A stretch of DNA of 64,000 bases from NCBI GenBank assembly GCA_036898135.1, contig CM072516.1, positions 17,162,336-17,226,335 of the forward strand, written 5' to 3'. This document shows positions 22,317 through 34,900 of the stretch, one piece after another; within the stretch, counting starts at the first letter, position 1, and each line of letters begins with the position of its first letter. The stretch comes from Oncomelania hupensis (taxonomy: Eukaryota > Mollusca > Gastropoda > Littorinimorpha > Pomatiopsidae). Position numbers and translations under genes: made by a program. Below the pieces are notes generated by a model. That model did not search any database. It saw only the letters and a list, made by a program, of their open reading frames with translations, and had not been told where the DNA came from.

Positions 22317-25300
22317 AGTCTCAACATTTTCTGACCAAGAAAACCATCTCTTGTGGAATGATTCTGTTGAGTAAGCAGGTTCTCTCTGCAAAAAACAACA
22401 TTTTAATCCATTAGCAGAGGAATTGCGGTATTTTTGTTTATGTGTGCAACAATAATTTTGTTTTTATTCTTTTAATAAAATACGATTTGTTATTAATGTC
22501 ATTAAAACAGTCCCAGTATCTCAAAAGTATTATGGTGCTGAATTTAGGAGGACTTGAAACAATGAGTATGCACACAAAGACTAAAAAGAATAAGGAATGC
22601 TTCACCATTCTGGGCTCAAAGTTCTTTTCAACAAGGTAGCTATGAATCATGTTATCACTGTTTTATTAAAACTGACTCATTCAGTCTTTGTGGTGTACAT
22701 TCCATTGTGTTGCTCAGCCAAGCATGCAATAAATTTCTTTTAAAAGCAATGAACGGTCTTTTGCATAATGAATGAATGCTCCCTATACACTCCCCCCCCC
22801 CCCCCCAGCCTTCCTGTACAGTAGTTATTTTCTTTTTCTATTCGGTACACCTTTTAGGTCTACTGAATTTTATCACATTCCCATTCAGCATAATAAAGTG
22901 ATGCAAACAACTGGTACCTTCCTACGTTCACATATAGGAAAACAACAGAAATGTAACTGGCAGATTACTATATTTTAAAAAAAAAAATTGGATTGCTAAA
23001 AATGAAACTCACCAAATCTGCTGAAGCAATACTTTCATCATCATCATCTGTATGTCCGCTATTGTATTCAATGTCTTGCTTTATGACCTGCGAGTTAATA
23101 CAAATAATAATTCAGAAAAGAACCAAAAACACTGTGATGGCACTAGTGTGCTATATATATATATATACACACCATCAACCATTTCTGTAACCGTACAGGT
23201 ATATACTGTTATGAAAAGTTAGTGCCTTGAGTTAAATCCGTTTCTATCAGCACCTTGAGCTGGTATTGAGCTGATACAGCACTATACAAGAGCCACATTG
23301 AATCAGGACCATGAGATTGAAGTATTTTCTATAATATTGCTTGCGGGGGTTAAAAAACGTAACCTCAGTGCTCGGCTACGCCCACGACCGTGGGCCACAA
23401 AACTGTACTTCGCTTCTTGAACAAATTTATTTTAGTGTTAGCTAGGAAGGGGCCTTTTCATCAGTGACTGTTCCCAAAGATTAGACATTGCGCATACAAG
23501 AAAAGATGTGTATACAGGGAAATTTTGTCTATTTTAATGACAAAAACTTCTTTTGGCACCAACTTATCAGTCCTTTAAAATTAGCGTAAAATAAATGTAC
23601 ACCTCATTTGCTTTGTCTAGGAGCTCTTGTGAAGCACCGAGATTTGCAAGTTCTCCATTTATCTGGTGGAAAAAAAAGAGGAATAGTAATTTTAAAACTG
23701 CCAGAGTTACAAAACTATTTATGCAGAAGAATAGAACATTGAAAGCATGTAAATAAAATAATCACAAACTATATATGTTAATATGAACTTTGTAAATAAA
23801 ATAAAGTTTACAACAAGGACTTTTTCATGATTGAGACAGGTCTTGAAGGTGTTTCATATGATATAAACTACAGTTAACTTGGCCAACATGGATTTCAAGA
23901 TGGAGAAAATATCACAGACTCGCAGTGATGCACACATGTGAATCAACACACAAACTAGTGATAATTAAAATCACTGAGGAGGTAACATGATGTCCAACTT
24001 GGCAGCACGACAAGTCCTACTCTTCAAATGTGAACTGACAGAAGGTCTTTGAAAAGAATAAAAGACATGACTGCCTCCACGAATTTCCCAATTTACTTCA
24101 AGGCTTCAGCGGTCGCCCTTCATTTTGCCTTGTGCACATCAATGATTGGTAAGTACCTGATTTATGATGGCCTGATTCCTTTCTCTGGTCCCTGGAACAG
24201 CTGTGTCCTGAACTGATTCTAACAACAACCTGAAATCAAAAGAAACATAAGAAACAATAATATCTCAGCTTAAAAATTATATCATTTTCTCAATGCGCAT
24301 GGTTTGAACCTTGGCAATCCATGTCATGTCAGCATCTGATAAAACTGGTTATACATATTTCAACATTACTTTGTTTCCAACTTGCTCACTGGTTAACACC
24401 AGTCCCACACAATGCTGACTAAAATGCTATCACCCTCCAGGCGAGCTGATAAATATGGCATCACCCTGTACCTCATATATATAGAAGTTTCACTGCGAGT
24501 AAAATTTTTGGGCATGTTTTTTAGCCCCTTGACTGCTTTTCAACTGCTTCTGATGATTAAGTTTGTCACTAAACAGCAAGGTTACATTTTGGCATCCCAC
24601 AAACAATTTTAGTGCTTTACCAGCTCATGGCACTGGGATTTTTTTGTTCTGTATAATTAAACACCTCTTTTCACCACTATGTATATCTATATAATGAAGG
24701 TGACACTGAACGGGGATTTTCAAGTTTATGCATTGTTTACAACTAATTGGATATGGAAACCGATACATGGTAATACTCAGAAGGAGTGAAAACTGACGAT
24801 ACCCAGACAAAGCCCTTGGTGACCTGGAAATTCTCATGCCTGAGCAAAGAAGGCATTCGATAGATAATGGTCTTAAATTCTTTAAATATAACAGGTAAGT
24901 ACAGTGAAGATCAGATAAATGCACTCCTTAGACCATTGACTTCAACTGAAGAAAAAGTGTGTGTGTAACATCCAGTATTCTTCTTCCCCTTATTAGTATT
25001 ATTATATAACTGTCTTACCTTGCCCGAATGTAACAGGTGACAATCTCCACCAATTGATGTCCAGCATCACCACCAGGCATGGATAACTGCCGGTAAGCAC
25101 GAGCGAGCTCCAGCCAAAATGGTGGATAGTGACTCTGTCGGCTAGCCAGCTCCTCCAAAGAGCTGATGCAACCTGTATGGAAAAAATTAAATGAAAATAA
25201 TACAGTTAAATACAAACTGTATTGTAGACAGTTTATTTTTTTAATCTGCATATTTACCTGGAAAATATTTTGCAATTGTTTGGAATTTCAAATGGTTGGT

Positions 25301-25843
25301 CAGTCTGTCTGTACATACGTCGGTTGGTCTGTTATCATCATCATCATTATCATCATTACCATCGCTGCTTCAATTCTCCCCTTGGGCTTTTGTTGCTTAC
25401 CTGGCCAGTCTTTCGCTCCTTTACAAACTTGGGACAGCAACAAAAGACTTTGCCTCTGCCTAGCTTCAGATTCGTCTCTCATCGTCTTTGTCTGTGACAG
25501 TCAGAACAATTATCAATAACCGAGCTGTAACTCAGGGTACATAACACAGTAATTGTTCCAAGCATTTTAAAAACGAGTCCTGCCATTAACAAATGTAAAC
25601 GTTTATTTTATAAAGCCCAATACCAAAGCTCCATGACTATCCCATAATCTTACCCAAACAATCCAAGTCCAAAAGCCGACCCCGGAAAATTGACACTGCT
25701 GGTATAGCACACTGTTTAGCGGAGAAAGATGAGGTCTACTCCTTATCCAGCCAAAGCAGACTGCCTACCCTTGAAATACTACAGTTTTGGTTGAACTTTA
25801 AAATTTAGTCACTTTATCTCCTTGGCACTTCCATGTCCTGCTT

Positions 25844-25920
<77 letters not shown>

Positions 25921-28900
25921 AGTTGCGTATAAGCTGCCTTTTCTTGAGAAATAAAACAGTTCAAAGTGCACAACACTCGCAGCTGCTCTCACATCCAGTT
26001 ATGTCGTTTTCATCTGCAAATCGACCATTCACTGATAAAATTCCAAAATGTCCGAAAGAGTCATGTTCTGATCGGCCCGCTGTCCTAAGGTTTTACGCCT
26101 CAATCGGCCGCCCTTTGTTCGTTTTTTGTTTGCTTGTCTCATGTCTGTTTCGTTATTATTGCTTCTGGCCATATTATTTTCCTATCGGATAAATAAAGGT
26201 GTTATGAGTTACTGTCGAACATCGAGTATTGGAAGCGCCAAGCAGATGACACATGCATCACCAGAAAGAGTTAGAGTAACTCCTCTTGTTGTGAAAAAGA
26301 AGCCGAAACTTAACAGTGGCCAGCGCTTCCTCTCATTTGGTGTTGGAAAGAAGTCAAAATGATGGCCGAAAGATTTTCAAAATGTCCTAAAGGTTTGTGA
26401 CTGAATCGGCCAAATGGCCTAGGCTGAAACATTCTAGCAGACCTGCCTACCTACAATTCTTTAAATCAGTAGCAAAAGGTCCAGTTTTCAGTAGCAAAGC
26501 CAGGTTTTCAGTAGCATGCACAACCGTCGATGTAGGACGCCACGACAAGTTAATTGTGTACTTAAAATATATATTTTAACATTGAAAACGTTTTGAGAAA
26601 GCGCAAAATCAGTCTCCACCTGCCTCAGCACACATGATAAGACATACAATACTTGGTGTCGGGGTTTACTGTTTACTTTCGCAGAGAGTCAGCATAACAG
26701 CTCTTGAGTTTAACAAGGTCTTCTTTGGTCAGATGCCTGTTTAAAATGCCATTTGGCTGACTCTTCACCACCATCAGAGCCTCCATAGTGTCCTCTCCCA
26801 AGCTTGCTCTTTAGTCAGCTCTGTTCTTCCTCACACATAATAATAATAATAACAGGCAATTTATACAGCGCTTTCCAAAATCACAAAGCGCTTTACACAA
26901 GCAAATGTAAACACAACAGGCGTAGATGAGAAAACTCTTTCGCAGTGAGCACTTGAGTGTGGAATTGTGAGGATGGACACCACGTTTTAACAAAGGGAAA
27001 TAGAAACTGAGCCGTCTGATTGGTCACGCACTGGCTGCATCGTGTACGATGGACTTTAGAAATAGCGGAAGTTCTACTTTCTACGCGCACAAGTGGCTTG
27101 AGACAAATCCCAAACTAAAAAAAAATTAACCCTTTACTGGGCACACGTACGTCTATTTTTTAGCTCTAAACAGGCAAGAGTCTTATAATTTTAGAGATAT
27201 TTCGGAGTACGTTAGTAAAAACACCACATCTTAGGTATTAGTGCATAGATTTAAATGAAATAAAATGCAAAATGAACAGAAATAAATTCTCTTTTGATTA
27301 TATACCTTTTTATTCTTCTCTTGTCATGTCTTGTTTTTTATTACTCCATGTGTTTACAAAAATTTAAAAAAAAAGTTTTTAAAAGTCCAAACAAGCCTCC
27401 TCCTCTTTTTCACTTCCCTGCGCATCTGAAAGATCTGATGCATGCATACTAGTTACTACTGACATTAATGTCAGTACCGATCTCTTCCTCAGACTCAAAG
27501 TCCATTTCTCTCACTTCAATGTCTAATAAATGGAAACCTGTAAACTCTCCTTCATCAGTCGAAGAATCCAAACCATCCATTCTAGACACTTGCACACACA
27601 AAATTTAAATAAAATCTAAAAAAAAACGAGCGTATCAAAGAGAAAACTTGTGGAAATGCAGTCGATTGTTTTCACAACAGAATAAGCCGGAAGTCAATTG
27701 CCGGAAGTCTCGCAATCTTTCAAACAACGCGAGAATATAACAGTGGTTGATACGGACGCTTTTGGGCGTTTTGCCTGTATAGACCTTCGGCCGCTACGCC
27801 CGGTAAAGGGTTAAAAAAAAAAGTCGGATTTTTCTTTTCCCGTAGCAATTTTATGTTTGCCGTAGCATCGTAGCAGAGCTTTATTTTTCGTAGCTGCTAC
27901 GGCAAAATCGTAGCAGTAGGCAGGTCTGTTCTAGCAACATCACTGCACATCTGATGCACACCCATTCACTATCTCCTTAAAACGGAGAAAAAGAAGAGGA
28001 AGGTGCTGGCTGGCATATCATGTAATGTCCACTTGCCCTGGTGAAAGAATAAGCCTCATCATAGTTGGAATAGAGGGAATAGAATAGGCCTGTTTGGTCT
28101 CAGCAACACTTTTTATGCTTATAGTTATATGAAACTTAATAAAAAAAACCTAAATACTAAATGAATGCTACAAGAATCCTATCCTATCCTATCCTGTAAC
28201 TCGAAAACCGTTAGGGCACCACAGGCGATCATTTAACCAGCGTACTCCATCTTTCTCTGTCTTCAGCAACCCTCTTGGCTTCGCTCAGTGTAAAGCCAGT
28301 CAATTCTCGAATGTTGTCCTCCCACCTCTTTTTCTATCTCCCTCTTTTTCTGCCTCCTTTGCATGATGGTCTTTGCAAGGCCTGATGCTCTGCTGACGTA
28401 GCCATACCATCTGAGTTTCTGTTTCTTCACAATCATGAGCATGTTATCGTGTTGTCCAATGGTTTGTGTAATGGTCTATCGTACTTCGTCGTTGGTGATG
28501 TGCTGGGCATAGGAAATGCCCAGACGTCTTCTGTAGCACTTTATCTCTATGCTTTGTATTCTTCGTTGTAGGTATGTGTGAGGGTCCATGTTTCGTAAGC
28601 ATCTAGGAAGATGAAGATGACAAAGGAGCGAAGCTCTATACCAGCTGTTCAATTTCTTTTCTCTCTCCAGCCAATTCATCAATGTCATCCGCAAAACGGA
28701 GGTTGGAGATTGCTCTAAACCCTATGCTGACTGTGCCTTCGCGATCTGCAAGGGCATTTGAAATTATGCACTCTAGGAAGATGCTGAAGAGTGTTGGACG
28801 CACACAGATTGTTGTTCTGAACTGGATCCTGATGGTGCTGTAGTGGAGGACTGCACTAGTAGCCTTGTCACAAAAAGGCCTTTGATAACTTCAATATTAG

Positions 28901-31900
28901 GGCTGATGTTGTACACTCTCATGGTTGCCCTCGGAGTTGCATCCCAGGCTTGGTCAAACGTTTTCTTGGAGTCTACAAACACAGTATATAGATGTTGGTG
29001 CTGTAGGTATTTCTCGCAGATTATTCTGAGGTTGAAAATCTGTTCAGTGGTACTTCGCCCTGCCCTGAATCCTGCTTGTTCTTCAGCTATGATTTTTTTA
29101 GCTTGAGGTTTCAACCTGTTGAGTATTATTTTCAGGAGGATCTTGCTGGGATGACTGATGAGGCTAATGGTGTGGTAATTTTCACACTCCTGAAGGTTAC
29201 CATTTTGGGAAGAGTGATGACAAGTGACTGGGTCCATGGTGTAGGCCACTCTACACTCTGCCAGATTTTGTTACAGATATTGGTGAGAGCATCAATCATA
29301 TCTTTTTCTCCTTCTTGAAGCAATTCTGATGGTATATTGTCCACTCCCACTGACTTCCTCTTAGTCAGCGAATGCACTGCTGCCTCAATTTCTTTTAGGA
29401 GAACTGTGAGGATTTCTTCTTCTTCTCTGATGGGTCTCTGTTTGGCGTGTGGTGGTTGTAAAGGTCAGAGTAGTACTCTGTCCATCTATCCGAGACTTCT
29501 TAATATTCTATAAGGCATATTCCAGACTTTGGATTGCGTAGACCTTGGGCTGTTTAACACTTGTCCCCCTCTTCACTGTCTGGTAGGCCTTCTTGCTGTT
29601 CAGACTGTTCTCTATTTCCTGGCACTGATCTTTTATCCAGTTCTCCTTTGCTGTGCGTGTGCCTTTTTGGATGTCATTGTTGATTTTTCGGTAGGTATCA
29701 GCTCCCTGTGAGGTGTTCTTTTTCTTTTTCATCTCTCTTCCTTTGTCATACAGATCCAAAAGTTCAGGTGTGCTCCACAGTTTCTTCTTTGGTCGGTGCT
29801 TGCCAAGGATCTCAGTGGGTAACATCTGTCACAGCTGAGTTGAAGGTGGTGGTCATGGTGTGCTATAACGTGTAAGAAACCTAATTATTAATAGGAATTT
29901 GACTTGAAGTTGAAGAAAACAACAACATCCAAACACTCTGGTACAGTGGAACCTCTCACAACGACCCCCCTCTATAACGACTCCCCCGCTACAACGACCC
30001 ATTTTATTTTAACCGATGTATTTCCTTATATTGCTGTCATCAGTATAGCGACTCCCTCGCTATAACGTCTAACGACCGATCTTTGCAGACCGTATAGCGA
30101 CTTTCTCGGCATGACTGCACAATAAAAACTGTCTACGATCTTGTTCAGCACAGTCAGACAGGTACCTATATGTGACACGCCAGCCGATAAAGTAATCTTC
30201 TATAAGTTTGACGTCATCTTGTAACGTCACATTCTAGATTCTACTCATATCGGCTACAGAGTTTTGACAAGTCACACATGCGTAAATGGCTACTTACTCG
30301 TGTAGCTTTCAGCGACTATCCTGTCGCCTTCATCAGCACAGACTGAAGGTGAGAACTGGGATTCAGTTCACATCACCGTGAGTACACTCACGGCAATGTG
30401 AATGAATGAGCGAGGTGTAGATTCTACATGTTTGGGGTTTGCATTTCACTTTATTCACATCACGAGCGCGGCACTGAGAAGAAGCAAAGAAAGCGTGATG
30501 GGATGATGGAGTCTACAAAGAAAAGAAAATTTTTATCTCTGGAAGATCGAGTTAATGTTGTAAACAGACACAAAAAAGGAGAGACTGCCATTGCGATCGC
30601 AAAGAGTCTTAAAGTTGGAAAAACACAAATTCAATGAATTATCCGAGACAAAGATGACATTCTTTACATTTTTTAAAAAGCTTTAAATTTGAAGAGCATA
30701 CATACATGTACATAGTTCTTTATTGCCTTTAGTTTGAGATTTCCAATTTTATTTCTATTTTTATTATTAAATGCAATGTGCTGGATTCAGTACACAAACA
30801 GTTTTACTGAGTGTATGTGTGGTGTGTTGTAAACAATACACAGTTGACTTTATTTCTTTAATAACAGAAAAAGATGTACTGAAAGGTAAACTCTCTACCC
30901 CTCTGTAAAGACCCCTCTCTATAAAGACCCCTCTCTATAAAGACCGATTTTTGTCAACATTTTCAAGGTCGTTGTAGAGAGGTTCCACTGTAATTACAAT
31001 TATGGTTGTCATGTACTTCGTAACAATGGAATAAAGGTGTGCAATGAAATCATGGGAAGGAAAAACCGCACCAAGAGAAGTCGAGCCCAAACATTAGTCA
31101 GTGGTAATGTGATACTTACCAGCCTGTAAGCAATTTCGGTGCTTTCAACATGTCGATTTAATTTGATACAGCATCTGCACAATGACTCTTCAACATCCTG
31201 TCTTAATGGTAGGTTGGTTTCAGGTATGTCATCTGCCAGTAATAAATAATGACCATGTCTGTCATTATTAATATAATAATTTATTATCAAATTGAATATT
31301 GATGTATGCATTAATGATTGTAAATATGTAATTAAAAAAACAAACTGTAAGGAGACTAAAACCAAAACCTAGCTGTCAATGTCACCAATCCTCTACCATC
31401 ACCCTAATACCTGTCCCATTAACATAGTACCTACCCTCCCTGATATCCTTAAATTATTAACAAAATGACATCCACAGTTTATTACATAATATATTTATTT
31501 CAAATGTATCAGATGATTAAAATAAACCTGAAAAATATATGGGCAAGGTTCAGAAAAGGAGTTGAGAAATTGTGACATATATAAAAAGACTTGGTCTAAA
31601 GAAAAGAGAATGCAGAGTATGAAAATAACACATAAACACAAAAGCACAAAGGGTATTTGAGCAAACAAGACACTTATAAAGCACACAAATTTTGTTAAGT
31701 AGATCTGAACTTGTGTGCATAACATCACCTCATGTCACAAACTAAATCAACTGCCATATCAGCATGAATACTGAAATTTAAACCCTCAATGCATGGAAAC
31801 AATGAAGCAAGTCCTGTTAGTAATCTACAAACACTTGGAAGCAAATTTGCATTTCAAATCAGTTTATTAGAAGAGCTGGGAAAAAAAGTGTACATAACAT

Positions 31901-34900
31901 TACACATAAGAATGGGACGTTTGCATTACATCTTTTCAGACAGTCAAGTCATCAAACATTTAACCTGAAATGCAACAAACTACTTCTACAGATCCTGAGG
32001 GAAATTTCTAACATGAAAACATCACGATAGTCTTACAGATACATGAATATTATGCAGTTAACTTCAAGACTAGCCAAACATCTATTTAAAAAATGTAAAC
32101 ACAGCCATAACAAATATAATTTATGCAGAAATGAAGCAATACAGTTAGATGCTATCATTTTAGTTCATTTGTCTTTGGGTAAACACAAAAACATCAAAAC
32201 AACAACATTAGAAAGCATGAAATGCTTGTCAAGGACTCAACAGGTCATAACTTCACGCCGTCACATAGCATTTTTGTGTGGATAAAAACTTAATCGTTTA
32301 TGAAAAACAGTTGCTGACTTGTTGGATTAACAAAGCTAACTAGGCTAGACATTCTGACAAATGCCAATCAACCACGGTGTTAACCGGTTTTAAATATAAA
32401 CATTTTAGTGGTGGAGTACATAACTTCATTACACGAATGGAGTGGTGAATGTTGTTAAGTGATAGTTTGCATTGAATAAAATTAGTTATGATGCCCAAAA
32501 CTATCCATGACATCAACAGTTGACATATCATGAACTACAATTGCCAATGACCAACATGTCGTGTATAGAATAACTTTATAGGCCAAATAATTGTGGACAT
32601 AACCTCACACAGTGAATCCTTAAGTGAAGACAAACAGTAAAAGAAAGTTGATCTATAGTATAAATTGCATTGATTTATACAAGTACACATAAATGAAAGT
32701 AGCGCAGAGTAAAATGTGTCTTACATGGACATGAGTATTTTGCCATTAACTTTGAGACTAGTCAAACATCTATAAACACAATACGTGAACACAGCCATAA
32801 CAAACATAATTTAAACAAAAATGAAGCAATACAGTTAGATACAATCATATAAATTCATTTGTCTTGGGATAAAAAGAAAAAGATCTTTAAAAAAAAAACA
32901 TTAGAAAGCATACAATGCTTGTCAAGGATTCAAGAGGTCATAACTTCATGCCGTGACATAACATTTTTGTGTGGATAAAAACTTAATCGTTTATGAAAGA
33001 CAGTAGCTGACTTGTCGGATTAACAAATTCTAACAAGACTAGACACTATGACAAACTTGAATCAACCATGGTGTTAACTGGTTTTAAATATAAACATTTT
33101 AGTGGTTGAGTACATAACTTCATTACACGAATGGAGTGGTGAATGTTGTTAAGTGACAGTTTGCTTTGAATAAAATTAGTTATGCTGCCCAAAACTAGCC
33201 AGGGTGTCAAAAGTTGACATAACTTGAACTACAATTGCCAATGAGCAACCTGTCCTATCGAACAGTTGATAGGCCAAATAATTGTGGACATAACCTCACA
33301 CAGTGATTCCTTAAGAGAAGACAAGCAGTTAAAGAAAACTTATCTAAAGTAGTAATTGCATTCATTTATACAAGTACACATAAATGAAAGTAGTACAGAG
33401 TAAAAATAAATGGACAGTTGTCAGACTTCACAACCGAGACCTAAATTCAAAATTCAAGCGGGTACATGTGGAGAGGGAATTAATATTTTTTTTCAAAATA
33501 CAAGGATCCCCTATCCAAAATGTAAAGAAAAAAAAGGAAAATGGTCATCACTGGTTAATATTGACCTATTCAACAATGTTGGAAAAGCACTATGCTACTA
33601 AAAACAACAAGCAGAAAGCTCTGCTAAATCTAAATGCTAAGAGTACATAACTTCAAGCCGTGACATGTTTTGTTGTTTTTTTCCTTTATAGAAACAAACT
33701 GATAATGAAACCAAAATTGATGCAGAAATTTGAAGTAAAATCAAGGAGTACTCCTGAAATCATAAATGTATTACCTAAGAAGTGATTAAAAAAACATATC
33801 ACCAGGGCATTACATAACTATACACTGTCATTATATACACAGATGAAGAAATCTTTTAAAAAGAGGATACATTGCCAAGTCAAAACAAGAGCAAAGCATA
33901 CAACTAGCAGAAAGCAGTCTTTCAGTATCGACTGGTCAAAATACAAAAGTTAATTTCCAAGCAATAATATACGAAGTTCATTTACGAGCAATTTACACCC
34001 CAAATTATGAAGTACAATGTTCTTCGATCCTGGCATGTAGTATACTCGGCCAGCACTTTGACGACGGCTGATTCAGGAAGCAAGTATTCCTGACCACTCT
34101 CTGGCATCTTCCAGCCTTCTCCGTACATCAAGTATTGATCCCAAGTATTGTGGGTTACTCTTGTGACCTGTAATCAGCAAATCATGATAAATCAGAAAAA
34201 AACTACCATGCTACCCTTTCAAATAAAGCTAATGGTGCTTTTTATTCTTAATTTACATGGTGGTTGTCGAAACTAAATGCAGCTGTGGGGAAAATAGCTG
34301 GCCACCTCTGATTCAGCTTCACCACACAATCCCCACAACTTGAAAATGCCTCACAAATAAATACTTCTTGTGCTACAAATTGAGAAGTTCCTCCTTTGAT
34401 TCCACATTTACCAATATGAAGTGCCCGGTAGGTGAGGAAGAATTCTAATCTGCATTAAATACATACTTTGCCAAATATTCCCTTTATGTCAACAATTGTG
34501 TGTGTACATAACTTTATGCAATGCTTCCATGATGGATATGATCACATGACAGTTCACACTTGAGATTGATCACTTCTGGGGATTAATCTGCTTGTACTTT
34601 TTCCTGTCAGACAATAAACTGATTAAAATGTCAAGTACAGTCAAGAGCTGTGGTTGAAAAGTAAAGGTGTAAGTAACTTCACCATTTTGAGGTAAGCTAG
34701 CTTTGACAGAGACAACGTGAAGTTATGCACAAAGAGTGGAACAAAAGGGCATTTTACCTTAAAGAACAATTGACTAAAATTAGCTATGTTTTTAAAGGAA
34801 TCAATTTAAACTGCGTTAAAAAGATACCTTGGGCACAATAGTGAAGCTCAAGGGCTTGAAATGTGTGGTCATAATTTTACGCAATGATATGCAATTGGTC

